Shown piece by piece: positions 26,601 to 34,484 of a stretch of 64,000 nucleotides of DNA. Made by a program: the position numbers and the translations under genes. Under the pieces are notes generated by a model, which saw only the letters and a list, made by a program, of their open reading frames with translations, did no database searches and had not been told where the DNA came from. This DNA comes from Tenericutes bacterium MZ-XQ (GTDB lineage: Bacteria; Bacillota_I; Bacilli_A; Acholeplasmatales; Acholeplasmataceae), in NCBI GenBank assembly GCA_002838205.1, contig CP017950.1, positions 1,866,858 to 1,930,857 on the forward strand, read 5' to 3'. Position 1 is the first letter of the stretch. Every line of letters starts with the position of its first letter.

Positions 26601-26965
26601 ACATAAAACACATCGACTTGTTCTTGTAGTTTTTCAGATACTAAACCAAGATCAATGAACCACTTATTATCTAATATGTGAATGATCATGTGATAAGTGA
26701 TATCTTCAAATTTTCCATGATAATATATATGAGTTTGATCATAAGAAACAGCAGAGTTACCAATAATCTTCACATATTTATATGAACCATTTTTTTTAAT
26801 TCTTAGATATATATTTGTAAACATATCTTCATGGTTTAGCATTCTTAGTTGATTAATCATCTTATCTTCATATGTGATTTGATGAATTTTTCCTGATGGT
26901 AACATATGAAATTTTAACTTGTCTTCTCCAATAGTTATTGTATCTATTTTGTGATTAACAATCAT
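23669..26965 (-). CDS. GH94 1,2-beta-oligoglucan phosphorylase (SOGP type)
   Basis: 1098 residues, the unusual length of SOGP enzymes, whereas cellobiose phosphorylases have about 800. A long N-terminal beta-sandwich (to about residue 600) leads into an (alpha/alpha)6 barrel with WGTRDVCQGPFEY and GDGDWDDTLQP. The DW(N/D)D motif is at residues 750-753, with D753 the likely general acid. Known reaction: phosphate-driven release of glucose 1-phosphate from beta-1,2-glucooligosaccharides. No signal peptide; cytoplasmic. It overlaps the GH3 gene by 4 bases; in Listeria innocua an SOGP gene also sits beside a sophorose-acting GH3. The exact linkage is inferred from family and context. Confidence 0.8.
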   Translation of the reverse strand: MIVNHKIDTITIGEDKLKFHMLPSGKIHQITYEDKMINQLRMLNHEDMFTNIYLRIKKNGSYKYVKIIGNSAVSYDQTHIYYHGKFEDITYHMIIHILDNKWFIDLGLVSEKLQEQVDVFYVQDIGIKHGGAIRNNEAYNAQYIDHKVFKNNDCYVICSKQNQGNDEYLQIGSLTKTIGYATDGYQFFGLSSKFDGKPAALNSDMLPNEIYQYEFACASLQSEVLTIHQDMTHIIFYGHFVPKFNDSVDKLHFMNEVQNSYKQLSIENNEVKHLKHHPLRFYAKDIFESKAINTSMLDELYPNRYFEEKDKHHLLSFFTKNHEHVVLKEKERHVERMHGHIILSENNNFVGKQTLASTSFMPGVFNAQLVIGNTSFHKFISNSRNMLNLQRANGQRIYIYIDGKYQLLGMPAVYEMGFNYAKWLYVINDDVLEIKTYTSFTQPQLNLEIKSHHHIDYDMLITQQVVMGHEELALDYEVHKDNHTFIFEPSQTSMMSEHFPDSKMYMHIEKGKLIDQPFEQMFEESLFILNIVDHKAVINIYGEIDRKVSHKSLVFEDEKVLFQEYYQENINHFSLSIDQDNRRHDEVDKFNTIMYWYTHDALIHYASPHGLEQFGGAAWGTRDVCQGPFEYFLSLRKYDVAKAILIKVFRQQFFENGDWPQWFMFDAYRHIQAKESHGDIIVWPIRSLALYLKATADDSILDEMVSYTHYDTSKFTEEKETILDHVKKTIQTILMHYIPNTHLSSYGDGDWDDTLQPANPELRKSMVSGWTTALTYETFLMLGHLLEHKDQVLATFLKEEAALIKNDYQKYVIKDKIPAGFLHFGDHGIRYIIHPNDDVTHMKYRLLPMNRGLISELFDQKQASYLYDVIKKHLYHPDGVRLMDKTVPYHGGRNTYFKRAETSANFGREISLQYVHAHIRFVEAMAALGKKEETWDGLLKINPIQIQDVVKHADYRQANAYFSSSDGAFLNRYEAMKHFDKLLTEDIKVKGGWRVYSSGPGIYINQLISKVLGVDFQGKHLVLDPQLPKELDGLKLNMKIDQTHVTIIYHLNHNGRLVKINGKSIPFDVLSQSYRPGGIKIDSSLCLQSDFVTLEYFE

Positions 26966-29124
26966 AAAGTCACCTTCTTTCCTAAATCTACGATTTCTTG
27001 ATAAATAATATCTATAGCGTTTCTAGCTACCTTAACAAAATATTTTTTATTTTCATGCGTCGAGATCATGTCTTTATTATAGTATGCAAAATCATCTTCT
27101 TTTAAAGTCATGGTTACATGAACTGAAGTTTTTTTAGGAACCATAACCTTCTTAAATCCTTTAAGTTCATTAACTGGTCTTGTGACTGAGAAACTTAAAG
27201 CCTCAATATATACTTGAACGATTTCATAACCATCAACTTCTGATAGATTATCAATATCTACTTGAACAAGAACTTGATGATCTTTCACGTCAATGCTGAA
27301 ATTGTTGTATTGATAATTGCTGTAGCTTAATCCATATCCAAATGGATATAGTGGTTCATTCACACTATCTAAATATCTAGATGTATAATGATTGTTTGGA
27401 TGATTTACTTGATCATATGGTCTTCCGGTTTTCATGTGATTGTAATAAATTGGAATTTGACCTACTGATCTTGGAAAAGTCATAGCTAATCTTGCAGAAG
27501 GGTTTGTTATACCAGAGATCACATCTGCAAGTGCATCGCCAGTTTCCGTACCTAAGAACCATGCATAAAGCAAGGCATCAAAATCGTCAACCACATCTGT
27601 TATGATTAAAGGTCTTCCTGAAAAGATGACACCCACCATAGGTTTATTTAACTTTCTTAATGCTTTGATGAGTTTTATTTGAGCTTGATGAATAGAAGGA
27701 TCAGTCTTGCTATGTGCTTCTCCTGATTCCCATTGATCTTCACCAACAGCAACAACAATTACATCAGCATCTTGTGCAGCTTCTAATGCATCATTTAAAT
27801 CTTTTTGATTGATTGCTTTTATATGAGCACCTTCAAAAACATCTAGCTTACTATAGACCTTTTTCATACCTTCTTCAAAAGTAATGCAATCTTCATTGCG
27901 AACTTTTCCACCCCATGGACCAACTAAATGATTCGTTTTTGCAAATGGTCCAACAAGACATAATTTTTTATGTTGATCTATAGGAAGTACTTCTAGGTTC
28001 TTCAACATCACTATGGATTGTCTAGAAACATCTAAACTTATTTTTCGATGTTCAGGAAGTAACCAATATTTTTCAAAATCCACATATATGTTTTTATATG
28101 GTTTTTCAAATAAACCAAGTTGATATTTCAAATCTAAAACACGATAACAAGCCTCATCTATTAAAGTTGCTATATGTTGATTTTTTTTACTTAAGCTTTT
28201 AAGCTCATTCATATATGTTTTAGATATGAGTTCAATATCCAAACCAGCTTCAAGGCACATACTTGCAACTTCTTCATCTGTTTCAACAATCTTATGATTG
28301 ATAATTTCTTCTGAAGACGTATAATCTGAGATTGTAACACCTTTAAATCCTAATTGACCTCTTAATACATCTCTTAACAAATACTTATTTGCAGTAACTG
28401 GTATATCTTGATACACGTTAAACGCACTCATCACCATAGAAGCACCTGCATTAACACCTGCTTCAAAAGGTTTTAGATAGACTTGTTTTAACATCCGTTC
28501 ACTTATATCAACATGATTATAATCTCTACCAGCTTCGCTTGCACCATACCCCACAAAGTGTTTCAAACAAACGCCTACATGATTCTCATGTTTAATATCG
28601 TTACCTGTCCAACCTTTGACATAACTTTCTGCCAATTGGCTTGCTAAATAAGGATCTTCGCCAGGACTTTCTACTACTCTTCCCCATCTTGGATCTCTAA
28701 CAATATCTAGCATCGGTGATAATGTCACATGCGTACCTGAATGGCTTGTTTCATATGCCATCACTCGAGCTGCTTTTTCAACTAAATCCATATCAAAAGA
28801 ACCAGCTAATGCTAAATTGACTGGAAATCCTGTTCTACAACCGTGGATAATATCATTATCAAACATTAAAGGTATACCAAGTCTTGATTTTTCAACAGCA
28901 AGCTTTTGCAACTTTAGAGTTACATGATTATCGTATGGGCCAACTAACGAACCCACTTTACCTTCTTTAATTAATTTAGTTAAATCGTTTTGCTCAAATG
29001 CTGGTCCATAATCAAACTCGCCCATAATAGCTGTTTGATATAATTGTCCAATTTTTTCTTCAATTGTCATTTGCTTCATCAAGTCAATAACAAACTGATT
29101 TTGTATGATCTTGTTGTTTTTCAT
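26962..29124 (-). CDS. GH3 beta-glucosidase (candidate sophorose-type)
   Basis: 720 residues: N-terminal (beta/alpha)8 domain with the nucleophile D267 (KGVTISDYTS), an alpha/beta sandwich with the acid/base E469 (EDQWESGEAHS), and a C-terminal fibronectin-like domain (from about 600). Other GH3 landmarks are SPMLDIVRDPRWGR and ESPGEDPYLASQLAESYVKG. It has no signal peptide. Its position between SOGP and GH144 suggests that it cleaves beta-1,2-linked glucose disaccharides or trims oligosaccharides inside the cell. It overlaps the phosphorylase gene by ATGA and starts after a GGAGACATAGC-type site 16 bases from the previous stop. Confidence 0.85.
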   Translation of the reverse strand: MKNNKIIQNQFVIDLMKQMTIEEKIGQLYQTAIMGEFDYGPAFEQNDLTKLIKEGKVGSLVGPYDNHVTLKLQKLAVEKSRLGIPLMFDNDIIHGCRTGFPVNLALAGSFDMDLVEKAARVMAYETSHSGTHVTLSPMLDIVRDPRWGRVVESPGEDPYLASQLAESYVKGWTGNDIKHENHVGVCLKHFVGYGASEAGRDYNHVDISERMLKQVYLKPFEAGVNAGASMVMSAFNVYQDIPVTANKYLLRDVLRGQLGFKGVTISDYTSSEEIINHKIVETDEEVASMCLEAGLDIELISKTYMNELKSLSKKNQHIATLIDEACYRVLDLKYQLGLFEKPYKNIYVDFEKYWLLPEHRKISLDVSRQSIVMLKNLEVLPIDQHKKLCLVGPFAKTNHLVGPWGGKVRNEDCITFEEGMKKVYSKLDVFEGAHIKAINQKDLNDALEAAQDADVIVVAVGEDQWESGEAHSKTDPSIHQAQIKLIKALRKLNKPMVGVIFSGRPLIITDVVDDFDALLYAWFLGTETGDALADVISGITNPSARLAMTFPRSVGQIPIYYNHMKTGRPYDQVNHPNNHYTSRYLDSVNEPLYPFGYGLSYSNYQYNNFSIDVKDHQVLVQVDIDNLSEVDGYEIVQVYIEALSFSVTRPVNELKGFKKVMVPKKTSVHVTMTLKEDDFAYYNKDMISTHENKKYFVKVARNAIDIIYQEIVDLGKKVTL

Positions 29125-29140
29125 GCTATGTCTCCTTAAG

Positions 29141-30436
29141 TTACTCTGGTTCTACTTCTGTAATGCCAATACGATCTAAACCATCTTGAACATACTCACT
29201 TTGCATGAAATATGTCCATATATATTCATCAAAATAATTACTAATCATCAAAAGTGTAATTCCTTTATTTATACCTATGACATCGCCTGCAATCCAAGGA
29301 GTCTCTAACTCAAAATTATAAGCATCATAATATCCGTACTTGCCTTTAAGTCCACCAATAGATTCAAAATATAATACTGCATTTTTAACAATATCTGGAG
29401 TAAACACAACACTTCCTAATGCTCCACTTGGTGGAATGGTTCCATCATTTCTGTGAGCATCATCAGTCATACCTGAAGGCTTTGAACCATAGTATCCATC
29501 ATATCCATTAGGTCCATCTGAAGCTGTCATTCCCCATGAGACACCTGTAAATGTTCGAAAAGTATCATTTGAATCAATCGCATATTGACGATTTGCAATC
29601 GTTGCATGAACACTATTTTCAAACCAATTAACACCTTGTTCATCTTCTGTATTTCTAAAATCTATGAACGCATGTGAATATTGATAAGTAAAAAGACTTC
29701 CAAACCAACTACTAATGAATGGTTCCCCTTTATAACTTGCGGTTCTTCTATTAAATGAATTATATTCAACTTTTCCAGTTCGATGTGTTTCATCTGGTGA
29801 ACCAGCGCCTAATACATATAACAACAGCTGTTCTCCATACCAATCCCAAGCACCTGCAAATCCACTTTCAGGACGATAACTCATATAAAAACGGTTTGTT
29901 GAAGGATTGACATACCAAGTCCAATCAATGCGTTCGTATAACTCGTCTGCTTTTGATTTAACTTCATCACCAAAATATTCACCAGCAGCAATCGCACCAG
30001 CAATAAATAGCGCTGTATCTATAACTGATACCTCACTTTGACCAGCTCTTTCACCTGTTGTTTTGTTCAAAAAATGATAGTAAAAACCTTCATAATGATC
30101 AAGTTCCAAAAATGTATCTAAAGTTTTACTTGCTCTTTCATAACCCTCTTCTTCAGTAATCCATTCATATTCAACCCCGACAATCAATCCTGCAAGTCCG
30201 AAACCGACACTCGCAATACTTGATAAAGAGGCATTAGAATCATAGCGATCATTAATCAGTCCATATCCACCACTTGACTCATCTGTATTTGCTAGTTCAT
30301 AAAAGAAATCGAAACTTTTTTCCATTTCTTCTAACATAGCTAATTCAGCTTCATCATAAACTCTAGGTTCTTCTTGTTCTTTTTCACATCCAAATAATAT
30401 AAATGCAAATAAAAGTATAATTAATATTTTTTTCAT
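29141..30436 (-). CDS. GH144-like endo-beta-1,2-glucanase lipoprotein
   Basis: 431 residues from the ATG at 30436, which has CAGGAGAG 7 bases upstream; a longer in-frame start at 30484 lies inside the previous gene. The signal MKKILIILLFAFILFGC puts the lipidated Cys at residue 17, so the enzyme is anchored outside. The body fits the glycoamylase-like family (PF10091) that holds GH144: SGGYGLINDRYDSN, LSSIASVGFGLAGLIVGVE, FTYQYSHAFIDFRN, SWGMTASDGPNGY. GH144 enzymes cut beta-1,2-glucan into sophorooligosaccharides. With SOGP and GH3 beside it this reading is strong. It would supply the oligosaccharides taken up by the operon's transporters. Confidence 0.8.
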   Translation of the reverse strand: MKKILIILLFAFILFGCEKEQEEPRVYDEAELAMLEEMEKSFDFFYELANTDESSGGYGLINDRYDSNASLSSIASVGFGLAGLIVGVEYEWITEEEGYERASKTLDTFLELDHYEGFYYHFLNKTTGERAGQSEVSVIDTALFIAGAIAAGEYFGDEVKSKADELYERIDWTWYVNPSTNRFYMSYRPESGFAGAWDWYGEQLLLYVLGAGSPDETHRTGKVEYNSFNRRTASYKGEPFISSWFGSLFTYQYSHAFIDFRNTEDEQGVNWFENSVHATIANRQYAIDSNDTFRTFTGVSWGMTASDGPNGYDGYYGSKPSGMTDDAHRNDGTIPPSGALGSVVFTPDIVKNAVLYFESIGGLKGKYGYYDAYNFELETPWIAGDVIGINKGITLLMISNYFDEYIWTYFMQSEYVQDGLDRIGITEVEPE

Positions 30437-30438
30437 AA

Positions 30439-32319
30439 CTACTCTCCTGTAATTCCTGATCTGTCTACACTTTCTACAAACCATTTTTGTAATCCAAAAT
30501 ATAAGACCAATAAAGGTAAAATACTTATCAATGTTCCGGCCATATAAATGGCTTCATTTAATCGATCAGTAAAATCTTCAGCATTAGGATCTACATTTCC
30601 AAACTGTTCTCTAAAGCTTGCAGCAAACCTAGATAATTGCAATGGTATGGTTTGTGCATTTTCAATGTAAATACCTGTTAAATATGTCTCATTCCAATAC
30701 CATACAAAACTAAATAAGAAGACAACAACAACAGCAGGTACAGCTAAAGGAAGGGTTACTCGTAAAAATACACGAATAGGTCCAGCACCATCAACTCTTG
30801 CTGCTTCATCTAATACTTTTGGAATTGTATTGAAAAACTGATAAAAAATCATGATAAATATTGTACTCTTTAATCCTTGACCAAATAATGCAGGATAAAT
30901 AAATGCACCAACATTTCCTAAAATACCTAAATCACGATACATTAAATACGTTGGTATCATCAATACCGGTGCAGGAATAATAAATGTAATTAGGATTAAA
31001 ACGATAACTGTTTTTTTCATTTTAAACTCAAATCTTGCCAATCCATAACCAATAAGTGCTGTTGAAAATACCTGTGCCAATGATGGTAACAACGATATTC
31101 TTATACTATCAACTAATGCATCAAAGAATCCTATGGTTTGATAAGCTTTTGAAAAATTGTCTAAATATAATGAAGATGGTATCAAACCAACAGTCGTATC
31201 GATAACATCAGCTGGTGATTGTAAAGATGTTAAAGCTAAGTAAATAAATGGATATATAAAAGTGAATCCCACTGACGCAATTAAAATATAAATAAGTCCT
31301 CTAAATAACCATCCATCAGTACCTTTTCTACCCATAAGTTTTTTCTTTATGCGTTTAGCTTTTGGATATTTTGAAAATATTGTTTCTTTTTCTTGATATC
31401 TTGTCATGTCATAAAAATATTTGTTTCTATCAATAACGATTTTGCCTTTATCTCTATTTATGGAGAATAACAAGAATAATATACCCACAATAACAGCAAT
31501 TACAACAAAATATATCCAAACCAACGCTGCAGAAAAGCCAAAGCCTGAACCTTCTCCACCTGCCTTAAACATATAATCTTTAATCAAAATGATGATTTGA
31601 TTATTTGAGAAACCAGCCAACATTACAAGGGTATAAATCATATTGATTAAAATGATTGGTTTTAAAAATGGTAAGGTAACCTTCCAAAATTGTTCCCAAG
31701 GACTGGCACCATCAATTTCTGATGCTTCATAAACTTCTTTGTTCATTTTTTGTAACATCACAAGATAAACAATAATCTGAACACCACTAAACCAAAACAT
31801 ATAAATCAAGTTATTAAAAACTTTGATGATAACATCACCAAAACCTTCACCAAAAATAGCAGTAAAGACACGGATCACATTATAATTATTGATACCTGGC
31901 AAAATAATTGCTTCATTGTTTATCAATTCTTGGATAACTGGCCCTGATACAATAACAACTGGTAAAAAGAATATAGTTCTAAAAAAACCTTTTGCTTTTA
32001 TATCCATATTCAAGATAATTGCAAAAATCATCGCAAACACATTAATGATGACCATCATTAAAACAGAGTCTTTCACAAATGTCCACAACTCTAAGATCAT
32101 TACTCTATCCACTGCGAAAGCATACTGATAGTTTGCAAATCCTATGTATGTTAATTCAATACCTGAAGATGGTATTCTAACTTGATTAAGTGATAAAAAG
32201 AATGAGTATATGATTGGGTAAAAGGTGAATAAAAAGAATCCTACAATCCACAAACTGATAAACATATATCCTAACAATGCTTCACGTTGACGATAAGTCA
32301 CTTTAAATTTCTTTTTCAT
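30439..32319 (-). CDS. Fused double permease of a sugar ABC transporter (MalF-like plus MalG-like)
   Basis: 626 residues, about twice a normal permease. Residues 1-290 are MalF-like with the EAA loop YEASEIDGASPWEQFWKVTL (near 198). Residues about 335-626 are MalG-like with a second EAA loop DEAARVDGAGPIRVFLRVTL (near 510). A charged linker (about 290-335, rich in Lys and Arg) joins them on the cytoplasmic side. The two half-channels, usually separate chains, are thus one polypeptide. No stop codon or frameshift separates them. It overlaps the DUF5696 gene by 4 bases. With a binding protein and a remote ATPase it would make a complete importer. Confidence 0.85.
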   Translation of the reverse strand: MKKKFKVTYRQREALLGYMFISLWIVGFFLFTFYPIIYSFFLSLNQVRIPSSGIELTYIGFANYQYAFAVDRVMILELWTFVKDSVLMMVIINVFAMIFAIILNMDIKAKGFFRTIFFLPVVIVSGPVIQELINNEAIILPGINNYNVIRVFTAIFGEGFGDVIIKVFNNLIYMFWFSGVQIIVYLVMLQKMNKEVYEASEIDGASPWEQFWKVTLPFLKPIILINMIYTLVMLAGFSNNQIIILIKDYMFKAGGEGSGFGFSAALVWIYFVVIAVIVGILFLLFSINRDKGKIVIDRNKYFYDMTRYQEKETIFSKYPKAKRIKKKLMGRKGTDGWLFRGLIYILIASVGFTFIYPFIYLALTSLQSPADVIDTTVGLIPSSLYLDNFSKAYQTIGFFDALVDSIRISLLPSLAQVFSTALIGYGLARFEFKMKKTVIVLILITFIIPAPVLMIPTYLMYRDLGILGNVGAFIYPALFGQGLKSTIFIMIFYQFFNTIPKVLDEAARVDGAGPIRVFLRVTLPLAVPAVVVVFLFSFVWYWNETYLTGIYIENAQTIPLQLSRFAASFREQFGNVDPNAEDFTDRLNEAIYMAGTLISILPLLVLYFGLQKWFVESVDRSGITGE

Positions 32320-34484
32320 AGGCTTACCTCACTCACTAAATATCCTAACGCAGGAATACTTATTGAACCATTGTTATATATATCATTTGAGTAGTTTACA
32401 TAAACACTATATCCATGATCATAACCAATTCTGACTACACCAACATCTAAAACCTCTCTATCTATAATCTGATGTCCAATAACTAATTCTAAAGCCTCTT
32501 TTGTTTCTTGATATGTATTTACAATATAAACTTCTAGATTATCGTAATAAGTGGCATATAAATCACTACTAATTGTCTGGTTAAGTAAATACGATGGCTC
32601 AGCTGTTATTAAATATGATGGCATCATACCAAACTCAATCATCTTAAGTGCATCAATATGTATATTTGATGAGAAGTTCAAAAATTGAGTGTATATAGGC
32701 ATTGTACCACTGAGTAAAATTTGCTCGAAAGGAACACTATCTGTAAAAAACTTAGAACGATCATGATATAGATTACTCATAAAATAGGCTTGAGTATATT
32801 TCAAATTATAATATTGAGGTCTATACATCGGCATTTTATCTGTAAAAAGTTCCTGATAAATGTCGTATATTTCGTTTCTTTTATATATGTCATTTGAGTT
32901 AAGTTCATTAGATAATCCATCTAATGCAATACCACCACGACTCATTAAAGATTCATAAGCATCACTAAATTCATCTTTAATGACATCTATATCAACAAGA
33001 TAACTATAATAATCTCCACGTGCATGTGTGATGACATATTGCCTCTTATTGACCATCTTTAATGTCGATCCAGGAATGTTGGTAGAGTAACTATACATAA
33101 TGGTTGGATCATAATAATAAGAAACATTCAAATCATCTAACCGTGAAAAACTACCTAAACGACCATCGACACCGTAGTTATCATAACTTCGATCAGAATA
33201 TCCACCATCATTATATCCACGTAATGTATATGAAATATCAGTAACATTTTGATTTAATAGTTTCTGATTAATATCTAGAAGTTGTCCAACAGTTGTCATA
33301 TTGTAGTTGTTTTTAAATAGCAACCCTTTCTCATACTCTTTCATTAATACATCCAGTTGTAAATTAACTTGTTCTGGTCCATTAGCTAAATCTAAAATAT
33401 CATTTTCAAGCAATCTTTCTTTTAAAGTTAAGGCAAATCCTACATAATTTGCATCTTCTCCATCTAATACCGTATATCTAACTTTTGGATTGTATCCTTT
33501 AATTTCAGACTCATATATCGTAATATTTTCTGAACCTGATAATGGTTGTGTATGATTTTCACGCATCAAAAAGACGACACCCTGACTATGAAATTCAGTT
33601 TGATAAGTCGGTGGTGTATAAACATATTCTGCGAATTCAGCACCTTCTTCAATTTCAGTGAACAATGCATTTTGATCAACGCCATGAACTGCCCCAAAAA
33701 CAGGATAATTTAATGCAGAATCCCTATTACTAATCACTCGATATTTATCTTGACCATAAAATCTTGCTCTATATACATTATTAATTGCTGATGTATCTTC
33801 AAAACGAATCAGTGCACCATTCCCAGATGGAATGAAATAATAACCTGGTATTTCATTGCTATAAGTTGATCCAAATGATTCATATAGATATAATTTCGTT
33901 AATCTATTATCCCCATATTCTTCAATAGAATCTCTTAATACTTCAATGACAATATCACTTTGATCAAGTTCAATTGTAAAAGCTAAAGCAATTGCTTCTT
34001 CAACAAAATCAACGTATGCAATCACTTTTCCATCAACGATTTCATAAGAAGTTTCAGCATTCTCTGGAGTTCTTCTTTTTAAAATCGATGACGAGATTGA
34101 GATATTGCTTTTATTCAAATAATCTATGGTAATAGCTGATTGAATTCTACGCTGAATAGCTCCTGTTAGAGGATAATCATTAATGTTGATTAAATCACTA
34201 GCCCAATAAAAACCTGATGTTTTATTATAAACTCTAAGTGCTAATCCTACAGGGTTCATATAAACAATAAGTGATTCATTTTCTAATACATTAACAAAAT
34301 CGGTCATATCTGGAGATGGTTGTGTGTACACTTCATAACTTTCTTTTTTTGTAAACAAATTGGATTCTAATAAAGTAGCAGTTCCACTTTCTAAAAATTC
34401 ATAAGGCTCTTCATCAGCACGTACTTGATGACTAAGCGAAAAAGTGATTAAACCAATTAATAGAAATATGAGTACTTTTTTCAT
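32316..34484 (-). CDS. DUF5696-family secreted protein, possible glycan-active enzyme
   Basis: 722 residues with a signal peptide (cut after about residue 23, HQVRA-DEEP) and no lipobox, so it is secreted or held by other means. It fits the DUF5696 family, found in Firmicutes sugar-transport clusters. The first half is beta-rich; residues about 380-640 look like a barrel with the motif GYNDGGYSDRSYDNYGVDGR, which resembles the GH101/alpha-galactosidase-like superfamily. A carbohydrate-cleaving role is possible but not proven. It shares one base with the stop of the NHL-YIP1 gene and overlaps the fused permease gene by 4 bases, so the three are translated together. Confidence 0.7.
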   Translation of the reverse strand: MKKVLIFLLIGLITFSLSHQVRADEEPYEFLESGTATLLESNLFTKKESYEVYTQPSPDMTDFVNVLENESLIVYMNPVGLALRVYNKTSGFYWASDLININDYPLTGAIQRRIQSAITIDYLNKSNISISSSILKRRTPENAETSYEIVDGKVIAYVDFVEEAIALAFTIELDQSDIVIEVLRDSIEEYGDNRLTKLYLYESFGSTYSNEIPGYYFIPSGNGALIRFEDTSAINNVYRARFYGQDKYRVISNRDSALNYPVFGAVHGVDQNALFTEIEEGAEFAEYVYTPPTYQTEFHSQGVVFLMRENHTQPLSGSENITIYESEIKGYNPKVRYTVLDGEDANYVGFALTLKERLLENDILDLANGPEQVNLQLDVLMKEYEKGLLFKNNYNMTTVGQLLDINQKLLNQNVTDISYTLRGYNDGGYSDRSYDNYGVDGRLGSFSRLDDLNVSYYYDPTIMYSYSTNIPGSTLKMVNKRQYVITHARGDYYSYLVDIDVIKDEFSDAYESLMSRGGIALDGLSNELNSNDIYKRNEIYDIYQELFTDKMPMYRPQYYNLKYTQAYFMSNLYHDRSKFFTDSVPFEQILLSGTMPIYTQFLNFSSNIHIDALKMIEFGMMPSYLITAEPSYLLNQTISSDLYATYYDNLEVYIVNTYQETKEALELVIGHQIIDREVLDVGVVRIGYDHGYSVYVNYSNDIYNNGSISIPALGYLVSEVSL

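Noticed and set aside
32316-34484. Assigning the DUF5696 protein to a named glycoside hydrolase family
   Set aside because: The barrel-like motif is suggestive only; catalytic residues cannot be placed with confidence without a structure-based alignment.
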